Origin: Rhynchopus sp. YZ270_cl-10
Lineage: Eukaryota > Euglenozoa > Diplonemea > Diplonemida > Diplonemidae
DNA length: 64,000 nt
Assembly: GCA_964035575.1 (NCBI GenBank)
Contig: OZ037881.1
Location: 434,001 to 498,000 of the forward strand
Direction of reading: 5' to 3'
The position numbers were made by a program, and so were the translations under genes. Positions 12,018-23,845 of this stretch are shown here, one piece after another. The notes below the pieces were generated by a model. The model ran no database searches. It was not told where the DNA came from and worked only from the letters and a program-made list of their open reading frames with translations. Position 1 is the stretch's first letter. The number at the start of each line of letters is the position of its first letter.

Positions 12018-12437
12018 CAGCTTTATTCCCCCGAATTTTGGGGGGTTTCCCCCCCTCAGGTTGGAAGCCTATAGTCTCCACTATTAATTACGATGCGCAA
12101 AGGAGGGGGTGGTGTGTGGGTGATGAATATTTATTGACCCCGTTCTGAGGTCCAAAAAAAAAAAAAAAAAAAAAAAAAAACAGAAAAACAAAACAGAACA
12201 ACTTAAGATGAGTGCGTGCACACACATCAAAATAAAATAAAAAAATGGGTGCTGTTAAGACGAAACCTATCCACCCGCGCTGTCAACATCACTAAAATAA
12301 ACTTCCAAACTAAACTACACAACTACCCGGGGGGGTTTTTTTTTTTTGAAAAACTGAATTATGTGCTCTTCTGGACACCTCATCTGAACCTTTTACCTGC
12401 ACAGTCTTCTCTTCCTCCCCTTTCCCCCCTCAATTTA

Positions 12438-15284
12438 TCAGTGATACTGAATCTTGACAGGGGTGTATAGACGGTTCAACACCATATCCCGAAGGCGCTT
12501 CATTTCCTGTGGATAATGTTATTGAAAAGTATTTCTATTATTCCTAAATTTGTATCAGTGTAAACCTCACCCGAGGAACCTTCACTACACAGTTCATCAG
12601 TGGGGAATAAAAAAAAACCCCCACCTTATAGTTTTACACAGTTTTTTTCCCACCCGATTTGTTATGTGGCATACCTCCTGCAATTCGGAAGGCGTGCTGT
12701 GGATGACCTGCTCTGCGTTGTCCCACTCGCCTGCGAAGATGAACTCAAATGCCTTGTTCCAATGCTTAAAAGGGGAGTTCACCTCCATGCTCTCAATCTG
12801 GTACATCCACTCGCCCTCTTCCTTCGCCGTTTTTATTGACTGCAATTCAAACACTCGGATCGCGTTGGCGCTTCTTTTGGTATACAAAATGGCATCTGTC
12901 AGCTGAAGATCGAAGTGCCCCCGCACATCCCGCGCAACGAAGGAGTCCACCACTCCAGAGAAACCGTGTACATTGTTGTAGCGCTCGAGGGCGGTGACCC
13001 AGGGAAGGATGGAGGAGATGATTGCGACCTTCTTCATGCCGTTGCACCCCATATGGCCTATCTTCGCATCGCCTGTAGAGACTGCAAAGGAAAGCTGTGG
13101 GTGTCCGCCCTCCTGGAAGACTGTCTCAAAGCGTCCTCGCGCTGTGTAAGCGGACTGCACTGCCGCAATTCTGTGGCAGTTCATGACCGAAAAGGCGTTG
13201 TACGTTGCAAGAAGACGGTCCCCAGTGAACACATCGCAGATCCCTTTGTTTCCCTGCACACATTGCAGCAGAATGCTCATCACATCAGCATGCCCACTAA
13301 TGACCTCACTCCCAGACATATTGCTGATGTATTCATGCCAGCTCTTCATATTAAACGCAAGCACCGTCACCGCCTTTTTCTTGAGGGTGTGGGTGTCGTG
13401 GAAGCCGGCAGCTTTGCGTACATTGTTGAACGATGAGTTTGCACCGAGGGTGGAGGTGGGGGTTCCGACACCAGAGGACCCACAATCACCCATTTCGACG
13501 GAGGTAACGCGTCTAGAGTTGGAGACAACTGCGGAGGGTGATGTGGTGACCAACGTTTCGCTCTCCGAGTCGTCGTTGACGAGGACCGACTGCGGCATGT
13601 AGTTCCGGTACTCCACCAGGTTGCGCACCATCTGAGAGAAGGACGTCTGCATATTCGCCACCTCACACAGCTTGGAGACCCGCCCATCGACGTTGACTGC
13701 CTCTAAATTCATGACAGCAACGTTAGCCATATCATCTGCCAGGGCTGTCAGCGGTGCAGTAATCAGCTTTGCAAAGACAACTGCCACCGCAAGCAGGAAC
13801 ACCACCACCACGACAGTGATCGAGAGCGTGAGGATCAGAGATCTGCGCTGTTGGGCGTCTGAATCGCGCATTTCTTCGGCTGTTGTGTGGCGGATGTTTT
13901 CTCTGGACACATCGATTTCGTGCATCACAGAGGAGCGTGGCACCAACAGGTTGATGTAGAAGTACGACCCAGACCGCGCCAGGAGCGACGTCACTGTCCA
14001 GTAGAGCGTTCCGTTGGGGCAGGTCCACTCATGGAAGGTTTGAATCTTGGAGGTGGCGTTCACCATGGCATCGTAGTTGTCTGCGTAGGTGAAGACGTAG
14101 CGGCCGTGCTGAGAAATGGTTGAAGGCAAGGTCGTGTTGTCCTGCGTATGGTTCACAATGTTGACTGTGTTGATGACTTCATACTCTCTCGTCCCCCCAG
14201 TAAGGTTTTGACGAACAAACTTCGAAAATTTGCCGGCATTGTAAGCAAGAAGGGTGCCCACCGTACCGGTCCATGCGTTTCTGTCAACACAATAGAGAAG
14301 CGCGCCTTTTGGTAGCGAATCGTCTCTGAAGATGTTCGCGAGGCCTTCCCCTTCAAGCGAAGCGAGAAGGGTACCGACACGGTTGCCCTGGCGAGGGGAG
14401 AGGTTCAGCATGTCTGGGTGCGTGAAGGTTAATGTTGCGAAAATCGTCAAATAGAAGGAGTTGGCCACGACCGGAGTGAACTGCACCACATCCGACTCGC
14501 TGAGCACACCGCTTGCAGTGAAGGCATTCCACTTCGACCGCTTATGCATCTCCACCCACCCCTCAGACGCAACAAACTCCTTGGGCACCGGGCAGTGCCC
14601 CATCACCTCCCCTTCGTTCCAGTTTATGTATGACCTGCACGGCTGGTCCCGGTACAGTTTGACCCCCAAATCATCTGCCTGCCCTAATTCGATATGCGTT
14701 GAGTTCTGCCCCCAGGTACCGTCAGCCAGACGCGACTCAAGGAGAAGAACCGGGGTAGGCCCAGTCTTCGGGAGCACTCCTGCCGCGAAGTTGGCCATGA
14801 AGAAGACAAGGTCGCCTCCCCAAGCGATGTCGCCCGTAGGGTTTGTGGTTGGGTGTGATGGGGAGTAGGGGAACGGGAAGTACCCTATTTGGTCGGTCCC
14901 TTGCGGGGCAAGCACAGAAAGACGGGTCCGCATGTTGGCGCGCAGAACATCGTTGATGAAGGTAGGGCTAGTGGACACATCAGGGTGATACGCCTTCGCC
15001 AATGCAGCCAACTCCATCAGCGATTTCTCAGGAACCTGAAGATAGTCGAGCACGCTATTTTCGGTTTTGTTCACAACCGACTGCAAATACCGGGCCGCAA
15101 TAGTACGCAAATCCTGCTCTCCACTTGCCAAACAATTATCAATCCCATTCTGCCCAGTATTCCTCGCTTTGTCCACCAGCTCCACTCCATTTGTGATGCT
15201 AATAGCGCCTATCAGCACACCCGTGATTATCACTAATGAAACGCAGAGGAGAACGGTCAGCGACTGGATGCCTGAAAGGTGCAT
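12438..15284 (-). CDS. Two-pass membrane receptor with degenerate class III cyclase domain (paralog 1)
   Basis: Two exons, 12675-15284 and 12438-12506, give 892 residues. The ATG at 15284 (MHLSGIQS) is chosen because the longer frame to 15350 opens with GTG and its extra codons are a pyrimidine tract. Seen: a membrane segment at about residues 5-27; an ectodomain with N-glycosylation sequons (NSTH, NLTG, NHTQ, NATS, NGTL); a second membrane segment at about 479-503; a HAMP-like helix with EYRNYMPQSVL; and a cyclase-like domain from about 635 (VLAFNMKSWHEY, FTGDRLLATYNA, TGDAKIGHMGC, PWVTALER). EWMYQIE begins near 820. Family knowledge: class III cyclases use two metal-binding Asp and a VNxAAR motif. 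Here the first Asp position is Asn and the catalytic Asn is lost, so the domain is probably inactive or strongly diverged. Inference: a sensor with a Cache-like ectodomain. The ligand is unknown. Confidence 0.88.
12507..12674 (-). other. Intron of paralog 1 (168 nt)
   Basis: The donor is GAG followed by GTATGCC and the acceptor is ATCCACAG. Splicing joins phase-0 codons and adds a 69-nt exon ending YTPVKIQYH. Without splicing the frame ends at 12597 with a tail unlike the paralogs. The intron carries a family E repeat at 12549-12590. Confidence 0.85.
12549..12590 (+). repeat. Family E variant inside paralog 1 intron
   Basis: TTTGTATCAGTGTAAACC, TCACCCGAGGAACC, TTCACTACAC. Confidence 0.5.
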
Positions 15285-15340
15285 TGTCCCTAATAAGGGA
15301 AAGAAGAGGGAGAAAGAGGGAGGAAGAGGCTGTGTGGAGG
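15285..15340 (-). promoter_or_regulatory. Pyrimidine tract and candidate splice acceptor before paralog 1 start
   Basis: On the minus strand a C/T tract of about 40 nt runs into TTATTAG, five bases before the chosen ATG. This could be a 3' splice site for an upstream exon or a spliced leader. No spliced-leader gene was seen, so the role is inference. Confidence 0.3.
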
Positions 15341-15484
15341 TCGGGCCCACACAAAGGGTTCAATGCCCAAAAGAGAAGTGGAAGGGGGAGGGAAGTCGAG
15401 GGTGTGTGTTGTGTATTGTGGGTTGTAGTGGAAAATAGGTATCTGTGGAGGTTTGAGGTTGGTTGGTGGAAAAATAGAAATGGT

Positions 15485-15575
15485 AGTTGAAACGTGCTAA
15501 ACGCATCTCAGGCGAGCTCATGAGCTCATGCAAAGGGTGGGCCGTGGGTGTTCCGTACCGTAAGAGAATAGAGTT
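15485..15575 (+). repeat. Family B repeat with CCGTAAGAGA extension
   Basis: GTTGAAACGTGCTAAACGC, a GAGCTCATGAGCTC palindrome, then CCGTACCGTAAGAGAAT. The closest relative is 36362-36450. Confidence 0.6.
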
Positions 15576-16314
15576 GTGATTAGCCACCTTACAACAATAC
15601 ATCAATAGTAGTGCTGTTGTGTGTAATTTCTGTCTAGACTAAAAGGGGAAGGGGGCGTTGCTTTTCTTTTTATATTCTTTTTGCGTGGAGGGAAAAAACA
15701 CGGCGTTGATTGTGGATGTGGAAGAGGTGTGGAGAGGTGGAAGAGCTGGAGGGTACGATGGCATACGGCATACCAGGGTCTGTGAGGGAAAGGCGGGAAG
15801 GTGAGAACGAGCTTCAAAGAAAAGAAAAATAGATGCATGTTTATTGAAAAACACCCATCACAGAAGGTGAGAAAGACGAGGGGGAGAAAAGGAAGCACGA
15901 CGGCACTTGCTATGACAAGACAAACACACGTTACAAACACAATAACAAAGCTCAAAACGTTATGCACAACTTCTGTGTCAAATGTGCTTGTCATGTGTCG
16001 TCGTGAGGTCAGTATACGGTTGAAAAGATTTTTTTTTTGTAAGAAAATTGAAAGCGCAGCGAACGCTTTTGAAGAACTATGCCCAACTATGTGGTGTGGA
16101 ACACATCCTCCCCTTTTTTTGATGAAGTGAAACTGCAAAAAGAAAAAGGAAGGAAGAGCAAAAAAAAAACAAAAAAAAAAAAAAACAAAAACTGATCAGA
16201 CAATCCCCCTCATAACAGATCAACCATAAAAAACGTAAAAGAACACTTTACATGCGTTCAGTTCCAAAAAAAATCAAACTGCTGACTGTACATCAGCAGT
16301 ATCCCGGTCAGGAC

Positions 16315-16350
16315 TTTGAAAATGCAAAGCCCTCTAGTGACAATATACCT
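16315..16350 (+). repeat. Family F repeat
   Basis: TTGAAAATGCAAAGCCCTCT, AGTGACAATATACC. Confidence 0.5.
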
Positions 16351-17178
16351 AAAATACTTTGAGATGAATGCCCTCACGGATTATACGCATCTCAGCAAGG
16401 ACGACGTAGTGCTGGATTGTCATCTTATACGACGGTGAAGGAAATGAATTGAGTTGGTTGTTTTACTTTATGGCTTCATGGTGAAACCGCAAATAAAACC
16501 ACAATACAAATCATTTACTTCACCACTTCACCACTTCGCATAAATGTATGTCAACTTCAAGCCTTGAATAATGCATTGGCGGCTCTTCTCCAGAAGAAAA
16601 GAAGGGACTTTCTATGAATTCGCACATAATGAGCGGATGTTTAGGCCGTCAAGAAAGACGGACCAAGGAGTCTAACAAGCAAGGCTTTATTAGACAGGGG
16701 GGGTGCGTACCAAGAGAAAGTCACAATAGTATATAGTCCACCAAATATCGAAGACAGTTCAGAGTGATCTCGTTCACAATAAAAAGTGGGGGCAAAAAAA
16801 ATCAAAGCGGAAAGCAAAAAAGGTAACCAAAAAATGCCTCGAAAAAAAAGGCAGCGAAAATAATGTAAGATGATCGGCTTATCCTAGGCGGGTAGTAACC
16901 TTTTAAAAAAGGGTTTGAAAATGAAAAAGGAAAATTGTTTCATATTACTAACTATTCTACTGAATAGAAGGTATAATAGGGTGCACTAAATGTACCCAAA
17001 CTTTTTTTACTATATGTGGATTGTTTGTTTCTGATAGAAAAAAAAAGAAAAAAAAAAACAAAGAAAAAAACACCAGGAAGACGCATGCATACACGCATTA
17101 CATCTTTGAGCAACAAATCAAAAAAAAAAGAAGAAAATAAAACAAAAGAAAGGAAAAGAGAAATGGGGTGGGGTTGCT

Positions 17179-17213
17179 AAGATTCTCCTAAGCATTTGTG
17201 CTTAGTATCCGTG
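17179..17213 (+). repeat. H1 hairpin variant
   Basis: Arms AAGATTCTCCTAAGC and GCTTAGTATC, loop ATTTGT. It is followed by GATCACAAATTCGTTATCG, which also follows a 3' half-copy at 17445-17465. Confidence 0.6.
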
Positions 17214-17388
17214 ATCACAAATTCGTTATCGTACAATACTATTTCTTTATTGAAAAGAAGAAAGAAAAAAGGCTATCAGGTTAAGACAGGGTAGGGTAAG
17301 TTAAACAGGCTCTCATAGAACAAAAAGTTTGCCCCAGGGTATTTGAAAGCCTTTTGTACGAGAGGGAAACTTTCTTTTTTTTTGAAAA

Positions 17389-17427
17389 ATTGTTGGTGTA
17401 GTTGCCACCTGTGCAAGCTCCACTGTA
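17389..17427 (+). repeat. Family E hairpin
   Basis: AATTGTTGGTGTAGTTGCC, loop ACCTGT, GCAAGCTCCACTGT. Confidence 0.65.
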
Positions 17428-17769
17428 TGTCTTTTTTTGTTTTTATCTCGTGCTTAGTCACCTTTGATCACATTCGTTATCGCGTAGCATCAGCTAAAAA
17501 AAAAAGCGAGGTGTCTACACGGTATCCGTTATTCAAAATCAGGGGTTAAGTTTGACCCGGTTTTCCGGTTTTGAAAACCGGGTTTTCCCGGTTTCCGGTT
17601 TTTTCAAAAAAAAAAAAAAAAAAATTGAGATTCGGGATTTTTGAAAAAAAATTTTTTTTGGACCAGACCTGGACCGGACCTGAAGGAAGTCCGGTTCCCA
17701 CCCACCCCCCCCCCAGCAGCCCAACCTCCTCATATCGAGCAAGAATAAGGGATCGGCGATCATAAAAAA

Positions 17770-17802
17770 GTAGCGTACCGTGGCTGCGCCTGTGGCGCAG
17801 CC
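17770..17802 (+). repeat. GCGTACCGTG motif with hairpin (family D)
   Basis: GTAGCGTACCGT, then GGCTGCGCC and GGCGCAGCC around TGT. Confidence 0.7.
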
Positions 17803-19022
17803 AAAATTTATGAGCAGTAGCCCTACCATGCCATAGTTTGGCTGTGAAAATGTTCGATTTTATATCACAGCTGTGAGGAGTATATTAACGCGTTTATTGG
17901 CGAAGAGCGACGCCTCAGTTACCTCCCCCTGGCGGATCTTTGTGCCGCACAAACACTGGCTATGGAAGTCAGAAAAAGTCGTTCAAAGAGCTGGTGGGTT
18001 TAGACCTGGGGCTGGGTAGAATTTTGGGGTCGCTGGCATTTTTTTGTGACTTTTCATCATTATTTTTGTGTGGGTGGGAAAAACCGGAAAAAACCGGAAA
18101 AACCGGGATTTGGCGAAAAATAAAAAAGCTAACTTATCCGCTGTTCAAAATTATTCAAAAAAAAAAAAAACTGGGAAAGCAGGTTTTCGCTGAAGCAGGA
18201 GGAGAGGGGGGGGAATGGTAAGGTACGACGACACTTGTCATGACATGATAACCACATATTACAAGTACAGAACCTTAACGAAAACTGCTTGTCAAGTGTG
18301 TTCGCCATGCCATGACAAATTTCGACGCGGGGTATCGCAGATAAGGCTTTTTTGCTACACCACCTGACTCGCAAACCCCACTGTGTCGACAGAGGTTTTT
18401 CTTTTCGCACTACAGGAAAATAATGCACGCTTTGGCTCCACAACGCAACCCTGCGGACCAACTGTGTATACACTACTTTTCGCAGCGACGACACTTACCT
18501 CGCACCAAAAGACAGACTGGTGGTTTACTGTGTCTACAATCGCCTAAGAACCCGCTTGGCGAACCTACGACCTGCACTCAATGGCCGAATTCTTCAAAAA
18601 AATTAGTTTCATTTTCTTTCAAATCGAGAAAGTACAAAGGACGTTCAAAAGAACGTATAAGATGATACATGGTCACCTGAAAAGCAATGGGGGTGGCAGG
18701 GGAAGCTATAACAAAAAATAAGACCACCCCAGAAAGTTATCCGGATGTTATGAGAACAAGGGTGCTACCCACGGTTTTATGGAACACCAGCCGGCCACAA
18801 AAGCCATCAGGCATAGCAAAAAAAAAAACCCCCCCCTCCCTTTTTTTCTTTGGATTTTCACTTCTGCAAGTATTTCCAATACGTTTTCTTTTTTGTCTGC
18901 CTGCCACCCCCAAAGATAGTGTTCATTTTCAGTTCGGGGAGAACAGAAAACTAAAGGAAAGGAGCTCCTTCCCTGTTTAAAGCGAACCCGACTAAAGGAA
19001 AACAAAAAAAAAAATATGGTCA

Positions 19023-19080
19023 TTGATGCAGGCACCTCCGACTGACCCACTGTACGATGCCAACCATCCGGATGAAATCA
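19023..19080 (+). repeat. Family C repeat
   Basis: TGATGCAGGCACCTCCGACT, then GACCCACTGTACGATGCC and CATCCGGATGA. Confidence 0.7.
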
Positions 19081-19088
19081 CAAAAAAT

Positions 19089-19157
19089 TGAAATACAAAA
19101 TCACTCTCGTGACAGTGTACCTTAGGTACATGAGCGGTGCACCGTGGGGTGGACCTG
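19089..19157 (+). repeat. Family F repeat
   Basis: TTGAAATACAAAATC, ACTCTCGTGACAGTGTACC, TTAGGTACATGAG, ACCGTGGGGTGGACC. Confidence 0.65.
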
Positions 19158-19337
19158 GGGAGGGTAAAAGATATGCACCACTGCGAACATCAGCATTCAT
19201 GCGTTTTGGTAAGATGATCCTGAGTCTCTCATTACCGTGGGTTTTTACATTCGTATACTTTCAATGGAAAATAAGACTTTCTTTATGTATTGAAAAGTGG
19301 TAGAGGGTAGGTAGAGAGGGAGAGAAAGAAAAGCACA

Positions 19338-19373
19338 GTTGAAATACAAAGCCCTCTCGTGAACAGTGTACCG
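19338..19373 (+). repeat. Family F repeat, short
   Basis: GTTGAAATACAAAGC, CCTCTCGTGAACAGTGTACC. Confidence 0.65.
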
Positions 19374-19550
19374 GGGGGGGTGGGGGGGGTGGGACACCCA
19401 ACCATACAGTCCTATCCATTTCGTGGTTTACATCTGATATGTGCTACTCCCGCTTCCACTCATCAGCCAGATGAACGGGGATCATTGCGAACACAGTGAC
19501 ATAAATCCTGTGTGATGTAGGGTCCGGTTGGGGTAAAAAAAAGTGAAGTA

Positions 19551-19620
19551 ATTGCAAGCACCTCCGACTGACCCACGTATGCCAGCTCTGGATGAAAAGC
19601 ACAAAGTACCCTGCGGCCAA
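19551..19620 (+). repeat. Family C repeat
   Basis: GCACCTCCGACTGACCCAC is shared with 19023-19080; the second half is diverged. Confidence 0.65.
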
Positions 19621-20082
19621 TAACAGAAGGGAAAAATGGGGGGAAAAAGTGAAGATGCTACACTTCCGCGTGTTGCGTTACTACACTTTTGAAAAAGGAT
19701 TTTCTTCTCACTACGTTTTCATTGAAAACTTGAAGCTTGTGTTAAGGAGATAATCATCCCACCGCCAAGGTGGGGCTCCGTAAGGGGCTCCGTACTTACA
19801 TCATTTTTTGTCAAAAAAAAATTTTTTTTGGCACATTTCAAGGTAACCGAGGGAGACTGCCGAAAACACCGAAACGCTTTATTGAAACATCCCTCACAGT
19901 GCCTGCAGTAATGTAATCATTTTGTGGGGCTCCTGCAAGGTTTTCCTGTACGTTATTTTTTTGCACTCGCGAAATAAAAACCCTGCTCCCCACACCATTG
20001 CGCCAACTGAGTTTTTTTTGTTTTTTTTTGCTAATGTTGGGCTCCAGACACAAATTATTTTTTCAAGAAAAAAATATTTTGA

Positions 20083-20117
20083 AAGATGAACCTAAGCCTC
20101 ACAGACTTAGTCACCTT
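20083..20117 (+). repeat. H1 hairpin
   Basis: Arms AAGATGAACCTAAG and CTTAGTCACCTT, loop CCTCACAGA. Confidence 0.75.
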
Positions 20118-20368
20118 GATCACACTCAGTATCAAAAGCAATACAAAATAATAATAATGAGAACAGGGCTTGGTGAGTCTGGCAATGTGGTTTTTCATGG
20201 CTCAATAGTGGCACAAAAAAAGGTACTTCATTTTTTTTTTGTCGCTTTTTTTTTTTTTTTGCCCACACACCCTGCCAACACAACAGAAAAAAAAAAAACG
20301 TAAAGCAAACAACTCTTAACAAAACATGTGGCGGGTTGTGCACACCGTACCACACTGAGGTGCTTGAA

Positions 20369-20419
20369 CTTAGATTCATATACTTTCAGTTCACAGAATT
20401 AAAAGTATATGAATCTAAG
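20369..20419. repeat. Perfect 18-bp inverted repeat
   Basis: CTTAGATTCATATACTTT and its exact complement flank a 15-bp spacer. Confidence 0.8.
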
Positions 20420-20469
20420 AGAATTGAACTTGAAATATTGCGATACGGAGAAAAAAAAGGAAATTTTAT

Positions 20470-20496
20470 AAGATGACTCTCATGCTTAGTCACCTT
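20470..20496 (+). repeat. H1 hairpin, short stem
   Basis: Arms AAGATGA and TCACCTT enclose CTCTCATGCTTAG; the 5' inner stem is missing. Confidence 0.55.
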
Positions 20497-20680
20497 ATAA
20501 AATAAATTGAATGTGCGAACGCCTGATCGGGCTCTACACTATGTAGGCACAGACATTGGGAGAGATAGGCAAGAATACGAGAAAAAAAAAGAAAGGTTTG
20601 GGAAAGAAAAAGGGGAACCAAATCCTTTAGGCGGCTAAGAAAAGGAGAAGTTGTGCAAAAAAACCGCTACAACGTTACAA

Positions 20681-20707
20681 AAGATGTGTCTCACTGTGCA
20701 CACATCT
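20681..20707 (+). repeat. H2 hairpin
   Basis: Arms AAGATGTG and CACACATCT, loop TCTCACTGTG. Confidence 0.65.
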
Positions 20708-20783
20708 AACAGGGGGAGGAAAGTTGGTAGCCTTAAGTCTCGTGAATAGTCAGTAAAGAAAAGAAAAGAAAAGAAAGGTTTGA

Positions 20784-20817
20784 AAGATGAACCTAAGCCT
20801 CTCGTGCTTAATCATCT
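20784..20817 (+). repeat. H1 hairpin
   Basis: Arms AAGATGAACCTAAGC and GCTTAATCATCT, loop CTCTCGT, close to the family consensus. Confidence 0.8.
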
Positions 20818-21599
20818 AAAATAGGGCAGGAAAACGAGGAAAACGACTCCACGGAGTCGGTGCAACCCCCGCTGTGGACGCCGACACCGCAAAACGTCTC
20901 TCTCTCATAAATGCGAATATTTACAACACACAGTGGGAGAAAATGACAGGGGTTTTTTTTTATTTTTTATTTTTTTTTTACAAAAAATGTAGAAATACAT
21001 TCGTATTTCTTAGATTTCTTTCACTGCAATAACGGGGGAAACTTATTGTATGAAAATGATACAAAAAAAAACTATGTTTTTCACGATAAAAAGGAAATAA
21101 AAAAAATTGGAAAGATTTCTTCGATAGGCAAGGTGAACAGCCTCTCTCACGGAGCACATTTATTATGTGCTTTTTTTTTTTGCTATGTTGACGATCACCC
21201 ACTTACGGGGTCGCGCACTCTTTTTCTTTTTAATAATTTGGTATAATAATATGGCCTTGTACACCCTTTGCTCAAGACCACCCCTTTTTTTGAAACTTGA
21301 TTGTATCAGTGCAGACCGATGAAGTTTGCATTTAAAATTGTATCAAATTGCCTACCGAAGTCGGGTATGTACAGTCGCTTCGAAGGTAATATATTTCAAA
21401 GATATAGACCAACCAAGATTGCAAAAAATTTGTTTAAACAGAAGCAAGAAAAAGGAAGAGGATGAGGAGTGTCCCAGCAAGGGGTCGTAGTCGGTGTGTA
21501 ACCCCTCTACAATTTTTTTTTTGAGGGGGGTTTTGTTAGTTGTGACAGGCAAGCCCCTTAAGGCAATTCCCCCGCTAGAAGGGAAAAAAAAAATTGGGT

Positions 21600-21636
21600 A
21601 GATGAAAACCTAAGCTCCTTTACACGCTTGGTCATC
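21600..21636 (+). repeat. H1 hairpin variant
   Basis: Arms AGATGAAAACCTAAGC and GCTTGGTCATC, loop TCCTTTACAC. Confidence 0.6.
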
Positions 21637-21843
21637 AAGGAAGCACAATGTAAATTTAGTTTAAAAAAAAAAAAGGTTGGCAGCCGATACCAAAACCCAA
21701 CAGAGATAATTAAAATTGAAGAAAAAAAAAAAAAAAGCAACAACAAATATGTCCATACTCTCTTCGGTTACGAAGATGGACAGTCATACAAACATCGGTG
21801 GTAAAAAAACCCTCCGGTTTTTGAAATCCCCAAAATACACCTT

Positions 21844-21938
21844 TGGTTGTGTTCCGGGGTATCAGAAAATACAAATTTTCATTTCAATTCTTAATAATGT
21901 TGTGGAAATTTGTGAAGTTCCATACCCCCGGAAACACA
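21844..21938. mobile_element. 95-bp inverted-repeat element, GTGTTCCGGGG ends
   Basis: GGTTGTGTTCCGGGG at the left and CCCCGGAAACACACC at the right. The same end word starts 50523 and ends 53763. Confidence 0.65.
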
Positions 21939-22134
21939 CCAGCCTTAATTATATTACCATCCCCTCCCGTTGTATGACTGAAAATATTAAAAAAAAATTG
22001 TTGGTGTCAAGTATAGCGCCTTATCCTTTGGGTCTTTCTCACACGTAGCACCAAACCCCTTAGGAGGGGGTAAGGTATTTTGTCTCTATTCTATAAGGAA
22101 AAGAAGAAAAGAAGAAGAAAAAAATAATAATTTT

Positions 22135-22155
22135 AAGATGATCCTTAGTCACCTT
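22135..22155 (+). repeat. H1 remnant without loop
   Basis: AAGATGATCC joins directly to TTAGTCACCTT. The centre of the hairpin is deleted. Confidence 0.5.
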
Positions 22156-22193
22156 GTTGGGAGGAGTGAAAAGCTGAAAGAAAGACAGATTGG

Positions 22194-22228
22194 AAGATCA
22201 ACCTAAGCATATCATGCTCAGGCACCTT
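22194..22228 (+). repeat. H1 hairpin
   Basis: Arms AAGATCAACCTAAGC and GCTCAGGCACCTT, loop ATATCAT. Confidence 0.7.
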
Positions 22229-22266
22229 GGAGAAGAAAAAAACAACTGAAAAATAAAAGGTTTGGC

Positions 22267-22297
22267 AAGATCCTAAGCCCCGCTTGGGTGTCACCTT
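22267..22297 (+). repeat. H1 hairpin variant
   Basis: Arms AAGATCCTAAGC and GCTTGGGTGTCACCTT, loop CCC. Confidence 0.55.
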
Positions 22298-22792
22298 GAT
22301 CAAAAAAAATGAGGAATAACACAAAAAAACAAAAACAAAAATGATACACAAAGCATGCCCGTATGGTTAAAAAAAGGTTTGAAAGAAGGAGAGAGAGGAA
22401 AAAAAAATCTCGTTCTTTCAGGTTTTAAAAACCTCGTTGTTATGCAACGCTAGGGGATGCTCTCTTCGCTAATGAGTTAAGAAAGAAAGAAAAGAAAAAT
22501 TCGTAAGTGATGTGCGTCTAAAAAAGACAGGATTCAATGAAAAAAGTGCATTCAATATATAGAAAGTGTGATAATATATCAAAGTGAAAGATATGTGTCA
22601 AGGAATAACGTGCTGGAGGATGTGGAATAAAGTAGAAAGCCTGAATATCTCTGACACGTCCGCAAAAAAAAAAAATATTTCATATACTTTCTATTCTACT
22701 CAAGAGGAGGTACCGTAAATGGAAATATGTAAATATGTTGAAACGTAATAATGTTTGGGTGATCTATGAACGGGGAGAGATTTTTTCACTAG

Positions 22793-23012
22793 CTCTCAGT
22801 AAGCTCTCACAGGCTCTCACAGACTCTCACAAGCTCTCACAAGGTCTCACAGGCTCTCACAAGCTCTCACAGGCTCTCACAGACTCTCACAAGCTCTCAC
22901 AAGCTCTCACAAGCTCTCACAAGCTCTCACAGGCTCTCACAAGGTCTCACAGGCTCTCACAGCTCTCACTAACTCTCACTAAGCTCTCACAGGCTCTCAC
23001 GAGCTCTCACTA
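22793..23012 (+). repeat. 10-bp minisatellite, block 1
   Basis: About 20 units close to AAGCTCTCAC with GGCTCTCAC and GACTCTCAC variants. Confidence 0.9.
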
Positions 23013-23164
23013 ACTCTGAGGGGTTTTTTGTTAGTGGTGTGGTGTGGCTGGCAACATGTATTCTGTGGTGGTCAAACGTGAAATATTCTTTCTCCAATGG
23101 ATTTATTGGGTGTATGTTATACTGGGACAATGTGGTCAGATCACTCTTCAGACCACCTGGCGTT

Positions 23165-23214
23165 TGTACTGTGTATACTGTGTATACTGTGTATACTGTG
23201 TATACTGTGTATCC
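23165..23214 (+). repeat. 9-bp tandem ACTGTGTAT
   Basis: About five units, between the two 10-bp blocks. Confidence 0.85.
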
Positions 23215-23224
23215 TGTAGGACCT

Positions 23225-23392
23225 CATCAGCTCTCAGTAAGCTCCCACTAGCTCCCACTAACTCTCAGTAAGCTCTCACAAGCTCTCACAAGGTCTCACA
23301 GGCTCTCACAAGGTCTCACAAGCTCTCACAGGCTCTCACAGACTCTCACAAGCTCTCACAAGGTCTCACAGGCTCTCACAAGCTCTCACAGC
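23225..23392 (+). repeat. 10-bp minisatellite, block 2
   Basis: The same AAGCTCTCAC units as block 1, in the same orientation. Confidence 0.9.
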
Positions 23393-23565
23393 CTGTTACG
23401 TGTCCCACGGAGACGATCATAGATCACCCAATGTTGGAACTGCCCCAAAAAAAAAAAAAAAAAAAAAAAAAACGCACGTTCGTTCCAACATTATTACGGT
23501 ACAACATAGTTACATTTACGGTAGAACAGAAAAAGAAAAAAAACAGGAAAAAAAAGAAAGGTTCA

Positions 23566-23596
23566 TGAGATGACTTGACATGTCAATGTCATCTCA
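23566..23596. repeat. 31-bp palindrome
   Basis: TGAGATGAC, core TTGACATGTCAA, GTCATCTCA. Confidence 0.75.
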
Positions 23597-23845
23597 GAAA
23601 ACTAATTTATAAAGGAAACCCTAAAGACGGAACGTACCTCTCGTGTACATTCACGTTCAGATAAAAAAACCATAGGGCAAAAAAAAATCGGCAATCAAGA
23701 GTACAGAAATAAAGTCGACGAATGAAGGAGACTGGTACTAAAATGATGCTTCAAAAAAAAGAAGCAAAATATATCATCCAAAATCTGCCCAGCCGTATAG
23801 AAAAGCCCGATTTTGGTCTGGTTTTTAAGTGATCCATTTTTCGTT

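Larger units (their letters stand above)
1..12437. other. Spacer A, no supported gene
   Basis: A/T-homopolymer-rich DNA. It contains hairpins (from 77 on), family B repeats, a terminal-inverted-repeat element with a deleted copy, a 260-bp repeat present once and as a triple tandem, several unique inverted repeats and a (GA)n run near 10530-10560. Open frames here are poly-Phe/Lys read-throughs. A run of about 28 A lies near 12153-12180. Confidence 0.75.

Noticed and set aside
12597-12674. Divergent C-terminal tail of paralog 1 as read without splicing
   Set aside because: It begins at the shared GTATG donor and matches no paralog; the same reasoning removes the tails of the other four.
15602-16138. 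178-codon minus-strand frame upstream of paralog 1
   Set aside because: Low-complexity Pro/Phe/His composition, no recognisable domain, and it spans an inverted repeat.
22793-23392. CRISPR-like array
   Set aside because: The 10-bp units are contiguous with no spacers, and the genome is eukaryotic.
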